From positions 1 through 28,216 of the forward strand of contig CAZCUR010000031.1 in the NCBI GenBank assembly GCA_964501815.1: 28,216 nt of DNA, given 5' to 3'. This DNA is from Geothermobacter sp964501815 (GTDB lineage: Bacteria > Desulfobacterota > Desulfuromonadia > Desulfuromonadales > Geothermobacteraceae). Below are positions 8,839 to 16,442 of the stretch, one piece after another (the stretch's first letter is position 1; each line of letters starts with the position of its first letter). A program made the position numbers and the translations under genes. Under the pieces are notes generated by a model. That model was not told where the DNA came from and searched no databases. It saw only the letters and a program-made list of their open reading frames with translations.

Positions 8839-9630
8839 ATGACCGAAAAGCATCTGCTGACATCCATTGACGCGCGCGGTTGCGCCACGGTGACGCTGAA
8901 CCGGCCTGAGCTGCACAACGCCTTCGACGATGCCCTGATCGCCAACCTGACCGCCGAGCTGGCGCGTCTGGCCGCCGATGAAAAGGTGCGGGTGGTGGTA
9001 CTGGCCGCGGCGGGAAAGTGCTTTTCCGCCGGCGCCGACCTGAACTGGATGCGGCGCATGGCCGATTACACCCGCCAGGAGAATGTTGCCGATGCCATGG
9101 CCCTGGCCGAACTGCTGCGCACCCTGGCCGAGCTGCCGAAGCCGACCATCGCGCGGGTGCAGGGGGCGGCCTTCGGCGGCGGCGTCGGCCTGGTGGCGGC
9201 CTGCGACATCGTGCTGGCCAGCGCCCGGGCCAGCTTCTGCCTGTCGGAGGTGAAACTGGGGCTGATTCCGGCGACCATCTCTCCCTACGTCATCGCCGCC
9301 ATCGGTCCCCGGGCGGCACGGCGCTACTTCATCAGCGCCGAACGCTTCGATGCCGGGCGCGCCCTGCAGCTGGGGCTGGCGCACGAGGTGGTTCCGGAGG
9401 AGGAGCTGGACGCGGCGCTGGAATCCCTGGTCGAACGGCTGCTGGCCAACGGACCCGAAGCCATGGCCGCCGCCAAGCGCCTGGTCGCCGATGTCGCCTG
9501 GCGCCCGGTCGATGAGACGTTGCTGCGCGAGACCGCCGAACGCATCGCCGATGCCCGCGCCAGCGCCGAGGGGAAGGAGGGGCTGGCGGCGTTCCTGGAA
9601 AAAAGGGCGCCGGGCTGGGTGGAAAACTAG
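8839..9630 (+). CDS. liuC: 3-methylglutaconyl-CoA hydratase (LiuC type)
   Basis: Crotonase-family enzyme converting 3-methylglutaconyl-CoA to HMG-CoA. 263 residues from the ATG at 8839, chosen because GAGGGG (8825-8830) precedes it and because the open frame further upstream runs through the C/G-rich repeat. The motif GAAFGGGVGLVAACDIVLAS (109-128) and SEVKLGLIPATISPYVIAAIG followed by ARRYFISAERFDAGRA match LiuC proteins. The first catalytic Glu of ordinary hydratases is replaced by Gly117, while the second, Glu137, is kept; this is the LiuC pattern. The position between the two MCC genes supports the specific call over a generic enoyl-CoA hydratase. Confidence 0.9.
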   Translation: MTEKHLLTSIDARGCATVTLNRPELHNAFDDALIANLTAELARLAADEKVRVVVLAAAGKCFSAGADLNWMRRMADYTRQENVADAMALAELLRTLAELPKPTIARVQGAAFGGGVGLVAACDIVLASARASFCLSEVKLGLIPATISPYVIAAIGPRAARRYFISAERFDAGRALQLGLAHEVVPEEELDAALESLVERLLANGPEAMAAAKRLVADVAWRPVDETLLRETAERIADARASAEGKEGLAAFLEKRAPGWVEN

Positions 9631-9796
9631 TCTCGCGCGGAGACGCCGAGGCGCAGAGAAGTCTGTGTCTGTCATGGAAAGGTGAACAGCATTTCAACCG
9701 GGGCCACAGGGTTATGGTTTTGAATTCAGCTTGGAAAGCACCTCTGCGGTTCTGCGGCTCTGCGCGAATCCTGGCTTTTGTGAATTGAGGTTATTT
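9631..9796 (+). repeat. intercistronic inverted pair of GCGCAGAG/CTCTGCGC arms
   Basis: Purine-rich arm 9631-9661 (TCTCGCGCGGAGACGCCGAG...CAGAGAAG) starts immediately after the liuC stop. The complementary arm 9741-9767 (CCTCTGCGGTTCTGCGGCTC...) lies about 30 nt before the mccA start. The unique middle holds no gene. This is a GC-rich variant of the CACAGAGG/CTCTGTG pairs elsewhere in the window. Confidence 0.6.
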
Positions 9797-11782
9797 ATGT
9801 TCGAGTCCCTGCTCATAGCCAATCGCGGCGAGATCGCCTGCCGCATCATCCGCACCGCCCGGGCCCTTGGTCTCCGCACCATCGCGGTCTATTCCGAGGC
9901 CGACCGCAACGCGCTCCATGTCGCGCTGGCCGACGAGGCCTGGCACATCGGTCCGGCGCCGGCGCGCGAAAGCTACCTGGTCATCGACCGGCTGCTGGAT
10001 GTCGCGCGCAGAAGCGGCGCGCAGGCGGTGCATCCCGGTTACGGATTTCTGGCCGAAAACGCTGATTTCGCCCAGGCCTGCGCCGAGGCGGGGCTGGTCT
10101 TTGTCGGCCCGCCGGTTGCGGCGATCCGGGCCATGGGGGACAAGGCCGGCGCCAAGGCGCTCATGGCCGGGGCCGGGGTGCCGCTGGTGCCCGGCTATCA
10201 TGGCGACGACCAGGACGATGCCACATTGACGGCCGAGGCGGAGCGGATCGGTTTTCCGCTGCTGGTCAAGGCGAGCGCCGGCGGCGGCGGCAAGGGGATG
10301 CGCGTGGTGCGCGCCCCGGATGAGCTGGCCGCGGCGCTGGTGGCGGCCCGGCGCGAGGCGCTGTCGGCCTTTGGCGACGACCGGCTGCTGCTCGAGCGCT
10401 ATCTGCAGCAGCCGCGGCACGTCGAGGTGCAGGTATTCGCCGACAGCCAGGGCAACGCCATCCACCTGTACGAGCGCGACTGTTCGGTGCAGCGGCGTCA
10501 TCAGAAGGTGATCGAGGAGGCGCCCGCCTTTGACCTGCCGGACGCGACCCGTGCCGCCATGGGAGAGGCGGCGGTGCGCGCCGCCCGCGCCATCGGCTAT
10601 GTCGGCGCCGGTACGGTCGAGTTTCTGCTCGACGCCGACGGCTCCTTCTATTTCATGGAAATGAACACCCGGCTGCAGGTGGAGCATCCGGTCACCGAAA
10701 TGATCACTGGCCAGGACCTGGTCGCCTGGCAGCTGCAGGTGGCCGCCGGCCAGCCCCTGCCGCTGAAGCAGGAGCAGGTCTCCTGCTCGGGGCACGCCAT
10801 CGAGGTACGCCTGTACGCTGAAGAACCGGAGCGCGATTTTCTTCCCGGCATCGGCCGGCTTTTGCACCTGCATTTTCCCGAGGACCTGGCGCGGGTCGAC
10901 ACCGGTGTGCGCGCCGGCGACGAGGTCAGCCTGCACTATGATCCGATGCTGGCCAAGCTGATCGTCCACGGGACGGACCGCCAGGAGGCCCTGCGGCGCA
11001 TGCGCCGGGCGCTGGCCGCCACCGAGGTGGCCGGGGTGCCGACCAACCTGGCCTTTCTGGCCCGGGTGCTCAGGCACGAGGATTTTGCCGCCGGCAGGGT
11101 CGATACCCGCTTCATTGAACGGCACGCCGAAACATTGCTGCGGGGACCGGAAGGACAGGCGGAGGAGGACGCGGTTTTGGCCGCCGTGGCGCTGCTGCGA
11201 CGCGGCAGCACGCCGGCTACGGAGACCGAGCCCTGCAGCCCCTGGAACCTGACCGGCGGCTGGCGGATGAACAGTGACAACTACCACCCGGTCCGGCTGC
11301 ACCAGGGCGAAAGCGTCTTCGAGCTGGTGGTACATTATCGCCCGAACGGTTTCGAGGTGGAATGCGGCCCAGGCCGTTGGCAGGTCCGGGTTCTGGACGA
11401 AGTGGGGGACGGTCGGCTTGTCGTCGAACTCGACGGCCAGAGGCGCCCCCTGCGGCTGGTGCGCAGCGGGCGGGAGCTGTATCTGCTGCAGTCGGGTCGC
11501 ACGACCCGCTTTGAGCTCGAAGATCCGGCCGCCGATCCTCTGGATGCGGGTGTCGGTGGTGATTTGAGCGCGCCGATGCCCGGCAAGATTATTGCCGTCC
11601 AGGTCGAGCAGGGGGCCAGGGTTGCAGCCGGCACGCCGCTGGTGGTGCTCGAGGCGATGAAGATGGAGCATACCATCACCGCGCCGACTGACGGGGTCGT
11701 CGCCCGCCTGAATGTCAGGGCCGGCGACCAGGTGAACGAGGGCTTCATCCTGCTGCAGCTTGAGACGGAACAGGGGGGATGA
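9797..11782 (+). CDS. liuD: methylcrotonyl-CoA carboxylase alpha (biotin) subunit
   Basis: ATP- and bicarbonate-dependent carboxylation of biotin for MCC. 661 residues: biotin carboxylase N-domain (1-110, begins MFESLLIANRGEIACRIIRTA), ATP-grasp domain with KASAGGGGKGMR (158-169) and MEMNTRLQVEHPVTE (287-301), the C-domain to about 445, an MCC-type linker, and a C-terminal biotinyl domain with biotinylated Lys622 in EAMKMEHT. The start at ATG 9797 is chosen because homologues begin at MFESLLIANRGEIA; a 22-codon extension upstream runs through repeat DNA. Pairing with the beta subunit at 6928 makes MCC much more likely than propionyl- or acetyl-CoA carboxylase. Its TGA overlaps the next start (ATGA), so translation is coupled. 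Confidence 0.95.
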   Translation: MFESLLIANRGEIACRIIRTARALGLRTIAVYSEADRNALHVALADEAWHIGPAPARESYLVIDRLLDVARRSGAQAVHPGYGFLAENADFAQACAEAGLVFVGPPVAAIRAMGDKAGAKALMAGAGVPLVPGYHGDDQDDATLTAEAERIGFPLLVKASAGGGGKGMRVVRAPDELAAALVAARREALSAFGDDRLLLERYLQQPRHVEVQVFADSQGNAIHLYERDCSVQRRHQKVIEEAPAFDLPDATRAAMGEAAVRAARAIGYVGAGTVEFLLDADGSFYFMEMNTRLQVEHPVTEMITGQDLVAWQLQVAAGQPLPLKQEQVSCSGHAIEVRLYAEEPERDFLPGIGRLLHLHFPEDLARVDTGVRAGDEVSLHYDPMLAKLIVHGTDRQEALRRMRRALAATEVAGVPTNLAFLARVLRHEDFAAGRVDTRFIERHAETLLRGPEGQAEEDAVLAAVALLRRGSTPATETEPCSPWNLTGGWRMNSDNYHPVRLHQGESVFELVVHYRPNGFEVECGPGRWQVRVLDEVGDGRLVVELDGQRRPLRLVRSGRELYLLQSGRTTRFELEDPAADPLDAGVGGDLSAPMPGKIIAVQVEQGARVAAGTPLVVLEAMKMEHTITAPTDGVVARLNVRAGDQVNEGFILLQLETEQGG

Positions 11783-12693
11783 GCATGCATTTGCCCAAGC
11801 GTGTCAAGATGGTCGAAGTCGGGCCGCGCGACGGTCTGCAGAACGAGCAGGGAACGGTGCCGACCGAGGTGAAGATCGGCCTGATCGACCGGCTGGCGCG
11901 CACCGGCCTGGTGACCATCGAAGCCGGCAGCTTCGTCTCGCCGCGCTGGATGCCGCAGATGGCCGATACCGAAGCCGTGCTGGCCGGCATCCGCAGGCAG
12001 CCGGGCGTCTGCTATCCGGTGCTGGTGCCCAACCTGCAGGGGCTTGAGCGTGCCATTGCCGCCGGGGTCGAGGAGATTGCCATTTTTGGCGCCGCCTCCG
12101 AATCCTTTTCGCGCAAAAACATCAACTGCTCCATTGCCGAAAGCATCGACCGCTTTGCCGAGGTTTGCGACCGGGCGCGCAAGGCCGGCCTGCGGGTGCG
12201 CGGGTATGTCTCCTGCGTCATCGGCTGCCCCTATGAGGGGGATATCGATCCCCGGGATGTCGCCTGGGTCGCCGGGCGCATGATGGAACTCGGCTGTTAC
12301 GAAATCTCCCTGGGCGACACCATCGGCGTCGGGACCCCGGTGCGGGTGCAGAACATGATCGAGGCGGTCTCGGGCAAGGTCCAGGTCGAGCGTCTCGCGG
12401 TCCATTTCCATGACACCTACGGCCAGGCGCTCGCCAACGTGCTGGCCGCGCTGCAGACCGGGGTTTCGGTGGTCGACAGCTCGGTCGCCGGCCTGGGCGG
12501 CTGCCCCTACGCGCCGGGGGCCTCGGGCAACCTGGCGAGCGAGGACCTGCTCTACATGCTCAAGGGCCTCGGCATCGAAACCGGAGTCGACCTGAACGCC
12601 CTGGTCGAAGCCGGCAGCTACATCTGCGCCGCCCTGGGCCGGCCAAGCGGCTCGAAAGTCGCCCGGGCGCTGGCGGCGAAAAAGGCCGACTGA
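11779..12693 (+). CDS. liuE: hydroxymethylglutaryl-CoA lyase
   Basis: Cleaves HMG-CoA to acetoacetate and acetyl-CoA, the last Liu step. 304 residues of TIM-barrel type. Motifs: EVGPRDGLQNE (13-23, with the catalytic Arg and metal-binding Asp), the metal-binding HFHDTYGQALAN, and the active-site loop GLGGCPYAPGASGN with Cys242. ATG 11779 overlaps the mccA stop; a second ATG at 11785 has better spacing from the G-run at 11773-11778, so the true start may be two codons in. It closes the liu operon. The acetoacetate formed is a substrate for the CoA-transferase at 22194-23701. Confidence 0.95.
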   Translation: MSMHLPKRVKMVEVGPRDGLQNEQGTVPTEVKIGLIDRLARTGLVTIEAGSFVSPRWMPQMADTEAVLAGIRRQPGVCYPVLVPNLQGLERAIAAGVEEIAIFGAASESFSRKNINCSIAESIDRFAEVCDRARKAGLRVRGYVSCVIGCPYEGDIDPRDVAWVAGRMMELGCYEISLGDTIGVGTPVRVQNMIEAVSGKVQVERLAVHFHDTYGQALANVLAALQTGVSVVDSSVAGLGGCPYAPGASGNLASEDLLYMLKGLGIETGVDLNALVEAGSYICAALGRPSGSKVARALAAKKAD

Positions 12694-12802
12694 GTCATTC
12701 GGCGCTTCCCTTCCCCCTCCCTGTTTGGGCCCCTTTCTGGTCCTGGCTCTTCTGAGAGTTTGTCACCAGCTGTTCCTGTCCAGACAACGGGCAGCAGCGG
12801 AC

Positions 12803-12834
12803 AAAAAAAACGGCCCCGCGCCTTGCGGGGCCGT
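12803..12834 (-). terminator. intrinsic terminator of the glcF operon
   Basis: A perfect 10-bp GC-rich stem (12810-12819 with 12825-12834, ACGGCCCCGC against GCGGGGCCGT) with a 5-nt loop is followed, reading the minus strand, by eight T (12810-12803). It starts 36 nt after the glcF stop. There is no T-run on the plus-strand side, so it stops only minus-strand transcription; no equally clear plus-strand terminator is seen after liuE. Confidence 0.95.
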
Positions 12835-12870
12835 CCAGGCACAGATCCCTGGAGAGAGAGGAGAGAGTGC

Positions 12871-14172
12871 CTAATCGGGCGTTGCCCGGCCGAGCAGTTC
12901 CATCAGGTGCCAGACATCCTGTTTCATGCCTGCCTGTTTCAGGCCCCAGGCGAGCTGCAAATGGCAGCCGGGGTTGGCGGTCACCAGGTGGTCGGCGCCG
13001 GTGGCGGCGATGTTGGCGAGCTTGCGGTCAAGCACCTGGCGGCTTTCATCGGTGAATTTCAGGCCCCAGGTGGCGGCCGAGCCGCAGCACCAGCTCGCCT
13101 CGTTCATCTCGCGCAAATCGACCCCGGGTATGGCCCGAATCAGGTCACGCGGCTGTTTTGACACCCCCTGGGCGTGGCAGAGATGACAGGGTTCGTGGTA
13201 GGTGACCGAGGTGTTGACCGGCTGGAGCCCTTCGGTGCGCAGGCCCACCTCGGCGAGGAACTCCTGCACGTCGCGGATTTTGGCGCGAAACCTTTCCAGC
13301 TTGTCGTGCGGGACCCGTCCTTCGAGCAGTTCCTCGTATTCCTTCAGTGAAGCGCCGCAGCCGGCGCAGTCGGTGACGATGGCGTCGACATCCTCGCGCA
13401 GAAACAGCTCCAGGTTGTGCAACGCCAGCTGACGGGTGGTTTCCCGGTCCCCTTCGGACAGGTGCGGCGCGCCGCAGCATTTGGTCTTTTGGGGCGTAAC
13501 GACGTCGAATCCCTGGTGCGCCAGAACACGCACCGTCTGGCGGGAGACCTCGCTGTACATCAGCGACATGACACAGCCGAGGAAGAAGGCGACGCGGCCG
13601 CGCTTTGCGCCGCGGGCGGGAATGAGCTCCGGCAGCTGCTGCCGCAATGGTGTGCCGACTTTGGGCATCATTTCCTCGGCCTTGGCCATCCAGTCGGGGC
13701 CGAGCTTGAGGATGTGGGAATGGCGTACCAGCCACTGGATGCCGAGGCGCTGGTAAAGACGGGCCGGCAGCATCGATTTTTCCAGCTTGTCCGGGTCGGG
13801 AAGCATCCGTTCGAGGATGAAGCTGCGGAACTTTTTGGCCAGATGCCCGGCCGGGAAGAATGTCTGAGCCTGGTTGCGGCAGATCTCCATCACCTCGCCG
13901 GCGCGTACGCCGGACGGGCACGAGGTGGTGCAGGCGCGGCAGTCGAGGCAGAAGAAGGCCTCTTCCTTCAGGGCTTCGGTGAATTCGAGCTGTCCGTCAT
14001 GTACCGCCCGGGCCAGAGCCACCCGGCCGCGCGGGCTGGAGCGCTCGCGCCCGGTGAGCACGAAGGTCGGGCAGGTCGGCAGGCAGAAGCCACAGCGCAT
14101 GCACTGAAGAACCGACTCATAACTCGGCGCGTCGGCTTCGGGGCTGAAGTTGCTTTTGTTTTTATCGTTCAT
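12871..14172 (-). CDS. glcF: glycolate/D-lactate oxidase iron-sulfur subunit
   Basis: Electron-transfer partner of the FAD subunit encoded just upstream. 433 residues from the ATG at 14172 (a longer GTG frame to 14208 runs into repeat sequence). Two [4Fe-4S] motifs: CMRCGFCLPTCP (Cys24, 27, 30, 34) and CLDCRACTTSCP (Cys75, 78, 81, 85). These are followed by two cysteine-rich CCG domains with KTKCCGAPHLSEGD and ASWCCGSAATWG, as in GlcF, LutA and heterodisulfide reductase HdrB. In anaerobes, GlcD plus GlcF pairs without GlcE often serve as membrane-associated NAD-independent D-lactate dehydrogenases passing electrons to quinone. Last gene of the minus-strand operon, followed by a terminator. 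Confidence 0.9.
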   Translation of the reverse strand: MNDKNKSNFSPEADAPSYESVLQCMRCGFCLPTCPTFVLTGRERSSPRGRVALARAVHDGQLEFTEALKEEAFFCLDCRACTTSCPSGVRAGEVMEICRNQAQTFFPAGHLAKKFRSFILERMLPDPDKLEKSMLPARLYQRLGIQWLVRHSHILKLGPDWMAKAEEMMPKVGTPLRQQLPELIPARGAKRGRVAFFLGCVMSLMYSEVSRQTVRVLAHQGFDVVTPQKTKCCGAPHLSEGDRETTRQLALHNLELFLREDVDAIVTDCAGCGASLKEYEELLEGRVPHDKLERFRAKIRDVQEFLAEVGLRTEGLQPVNTSVTYHEPCHLCHAQGVSKQPRDLIRAIPGVDLREMNEASWCCGSAATWGLKFTDESRQVLDRKLANIAATGADHLVTANPGCHLQLAWGLKQAGMKQDVWHLMELLGRATPD

Positions 14173-14402
14173 GACGTTTGACCGTTCTTGATATCTGAAC
14201 CTCACCACAGAGGCACAGAGGACACAGAGAGGGACCCAATTGTTTGCCTGGGAGCGCCTTGATTATGCTTCTGATATGACTCCCCTCCAGAAATTCAAGT
14301 CTGGATAGCTGGCTTTAACCCAACCCTGTCTTGTTCTTTGGGCTCATACTCAGTTTTAGCTTTTCTCTGTGATCTCAGTGCCTCTGTGGTGAAAAATCGT
14401 CC
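14173..14402 (-). repeat. intercistronic inverted pair of CACAGAGG/CTCTGTG arms between glcD and glcF
   Basis: Read on the minus strand, the arm after the glcD stop (14394-14363) is purine-rich (CACCACAGAGGCACTGAG...), and the arm before glcF (14232-14202) is its complement (CTCTGTGTCCTCTGTGCCTC...). This is the same order as in the plus-strand operons. The middle 130 nt has no gene or clear promoter. Confidence 0.7.
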
Positions 14403-15788
14403 TCAGTCTTCGAGGATAATTTTCCCCGGATTCAATATCCCCTGCGGGTCGAAGCTGTTCTTGATGCGCCGCATCACCTCGACGCCGGCGGGACCGACCT
14501 GTTTGGCGAGATAGGCCTTCTTGGCGATGCCGATGCCGTGTTCGCCCGAGACGGTGCCGCCCCAGGCGAGCACCTTGTCGTAAAGCTCTTCGTAGAAGGC
14601 ATGGGTGCGCTGCATCTGCTCGTGGTCGCGCTCGTCGCACAGCACGGTCGGGTGGATGTTGCCGTCGCCGGCGTGGCCGAAGGTGCCGACATCAAGCCGG
14701 TATTTCTGTGCCAGGCGCTCGATTTCGGCAAAGGTCTGCGCCAGCATCGAGCGCGGCACCGTGGCATCCTCGAGGATGGTGGTCGGCGATTTGCGTGCCA
14801 GCGCCGACAGGGCGGTGCGCCGGGCGGCGGCGAGACTGGCGGCCTCGTCGGCGTCCCTGGCCAGCTTGATTTCGGCGGCGCCGACCTGCTGCAAGACCTT
14901 TTGAACCGCTTCGGCCTCCTCGTCGACCACGGCCGGGTGGCCGTCGACCTCAATAAGCAAAAGCGCCGCCATGTGCGTCGGAAGGCCGATTTTGGCGAAA
15001 TCCTCGACGCAATGGATGGTGGCGTTGTCCATGATCTCCAGGGTCGAGGGGATGATTTTCGCCGCGATGATTTTCGCCACCGCCTCGCCGGCCCTGGGCA
15101 TGGCATCGAAATAGGCGAGCAAAGTCTTTTTGGCCTGCGGCGGCGGAATCAGGCTGACGGTCACCTCGCTGATGATGCCGAGGGTGCCTTCGGATCCGAC
15201 CAGCAGGTCCTTGAAGGCGTAGCCAGCCACGTCCTTGACGCTCTTGCCGCCGGTGTTGACGACACTGCCGTCGGGCAGGACGCACTGCAGTGCCATGACG
15301 TAGTCGCGGGTGACGCCGTACTTCAGGCCGCGCAGGCCACCGGCGTTCTCCATGACGTTGCCGCCGATGGTGGAGATTTTCTGCGATCCCGGATCGGGTG
15401 GATAGAAGAGCCCCTTCTCCATCACCGCGTTGAACAGATCGAGGGTGACCACCCCCGGTTCCACGGTGGCGGTGAGATTGTCCTCGTCGATCTCCAGAAT
15501 CCGGTTCATGCGGTTGAGGCAGAGGACCATGCCGCCTTTGTGCGGCACGCTGCCGCCGGACAGTCCGGTGCCGCTGCCGCGCGGCACGATCGGCAGCCCC
15601 TCGTCGCGGGCCACCTCCATGGCGGCGACGATGCCGTCCAGACTGGTCGGGTAGACGGCGATGTCGGGCAGACCGGACAGCTCGGGGGTCGAATCATAGC
15701 CGAGACTGAGCAGGTCCTCCTTCTCGGTCAGGACGTTTTTGGCACCCAGGATGTCGGTCAGTTTGCTGATGGTGGTTTGGGATATCAT
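14403..15788 (-). CDS. glcD: FAD-linked 2-hydroxyacid oxidase (GlcD/D-lactate dehydrogenase)
   Basis: Oxidises glycolate or D-lactate to glyoxylate or pyruvate. 461 residues from ATG 15788 (GAGG lies about 8 nt upstream; the longer frame to 15863 is not family-like). The FAD-binding PCMH domain includes PIVPRGSGTGLSGGSVPHKGG and DPGSQKISTIGGNVMENAGG plus GLKYGVTRDYV. The C-terminal FAD-oxidase domain has the conserved FGHAGDGNIHPTVL and GGTVSGEHGIGIAKK. Adjacent glcF supplies Fe-S electron transfer; GlcE is absent. Linkage to a TRAP transporter that shares an operator with the L-lactate dehydrogenase genes favours D-lactate over glycolate, but this is inference. Confidence 0.92.
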   Translation of the reverse strand: MISQTTISKLTDILGAKNVLTEKEDLLSLGYDSTPELSGLPDIAVYPTSLDGIVAAMEVARDEGLPIVPRGSGTGLSGGSVPHKGGMVLCLNRMNRILEIDEDNLTATVEPGVVTLDLFNAVMEKGLFYPPDPGSQKISTIGGNVMENAGGLRGLKYGVTRDYVMALQCVLPDGSVVNTGGKSVKDVAGYAFKDLLVGSEGTLGIISEVTVSLIPPPQAKKTLLAYFDAMPRAGEAVAKIIAAKIIPSTLEIMDNATIHCVEDFAKIGLPTHMAALLLIEVDGHPAVVDEEAEAVQKVLQQVGAAEIKLARDADEAASLAAARRTALSALARKSPTTILEDATVPRSMLAQTFAEIERLAQKYRLDVGTFGHAGDGNIHPTVLCDERDHEQMQRTHAFYEELYDKVLAWGGTVSGEHGIGIAKKAYLAKQVGPAGVEVMRRIKNSFDPQGILNPGKIILED

Positions 15789-15847
15789 GGTATGACCTCG
15801 GACTCCGACTAAAGACTCATGGCGATAGGGGAAAGGAAAGAATCGGC

Positions 15848-15919
15848 TCAGGGCCAAGGGCAAAGGCCAAAGGAAAAGGATTTTCTCCTTTGACCTTTGC
15901 CCTTTTGCCTTTGGCCTCT
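15848..15919 (-). repeat. GGCCAAAGG hairpin repeat between usp and glcD
   Basis: Core stem 15859-15874 pairs with 15886-15901 (GGCAAAGGCCAAAGGA against TCCTTTGACCTTTGCC, one mismatch position) with an 11-nt loop. Flanking GGCCAAGGG/CCTTTGGCC extends it imperfectly to about 70 nt. It starts right after the usp stop. No T-run, so a processing or stabilising hairpin is more likely than a terminator. Confidence 0.7.
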
Positions 15920-15920
15920 G

Positions 15921-16421
15921 TTACTCCCCGAATCCTTCCGGAATCGGTACCAGCATGACCGGAATGTTGCTGCGGTGGCTGACCCGGTTGGCGGTGTGGC
16001 CGATCAGGGCCTCACCGAGGGCGGTGTGACGGTGCTTGCCCATGACGATCAGGTCGGCACCGACATCGTTCGCCTGTTGCAGGATGATGTCGGCGGGCTG
16101 GCCTTCGAGCACCCGCAGGCTGGCGACCAGGTTGTGATCGCCGCCGGCCCTGCCGATTTCAGTGTCGATGAGGTCCCGCAGCTGCCGGTCGAGCTGTGCC
16201 CGTACCTTTTCACGCGCTTCGGCGTGCATCTTTTCCGAGTCCTCGTGGCTCAGGTGCAACTCTACCAGACTCTGGCCGAAAGGAGAGAGCGGCTCACAGG
16301 CGTGTACCACGTGCAGCTCGCCGCCGTATTCGCGTGCCAGGCTCAGGGCATAGCGGAAGACATGGGGGGCTCCGGCACCCAGAGCGGTGGGGTAAAGGAT
16401 CTTGAGTATTTTCGGAAGCAT
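15921..16421 (-). CDS. universal stress protein of a TRAP transporter operon
   Basis: Single Usp domain, 166 residues: LKILYPTALGAGAPHVFRYALSLAREYGGELHVVHA at the start, DLIVMGKHRH near residue 128 and SNIPVMLVPI at the end. The ATP loop normally reading GxxGx9G(S/T) is here GKHRHTALGEALIGHT: the second Gly and the Ser/Thr after the last Gly are changed, so ATP binding is uncertain. The gene lies 21 bp after dctM with AAGGAG 8 nt before ATG. Usp proteins next to TRAP genes are known (TeaD with TeaABC of Halomonas, which modulates transport), so a regulatory role on this transporter is a reasonable inference. Confidence 0.88.
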   Translation of the reverse strand: MLPKILKILYPTALGAGAPHVFRYALSLAREYGGELHVVHACEPLSPFGQSLVELHLSHEDSEKMHAEAREKVRAQLDRQLRDLIDTEIGRAGGDHNLVASLRVLEGQPADIILQQANDVGADLIVMGKHRHTALGEALIGHTANRVSHRSNIPVMLVPIPEGFGE

Positions 16422-16442
16422 AGTGTTGCTCCTTGCTTTCTG

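Noticed and set aside
9791..11671. 626-codon open frame antisense to the MCC alpha gene, and similar long antisense frames (411-1103, 2715-3824, 7129-8397, 25919-28012)
   Set aside because: They mirror real genes in GC-rich DNA, show no recognisable domains, have low-complexity Arg/His/Gly-rich composition and no good ribosome binding sites.
12810..12834. Hairpin as a bidirectional terminator also ending the liu operon
   Set aside because: The T-run exists only in the minus-strand reading; on the plus strand the stem is followed by CCAGGCACAG.
13417..14181. Plus-strand open frame of 254 codons opposite glcF
   Set aside because: The minus strand has a full set of GlcF cysteine motifs; the plus frame is a shadow without family features.
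14308..14322. TGGGTTAAAGCCAGC as a sigma-54 promoter before glcF
   Set aside because: GG-N10-GC spacing is correct but the -12 block is CAGC and the -24 lacks the conserved C-A; likely chance within an intercistronic spacer.
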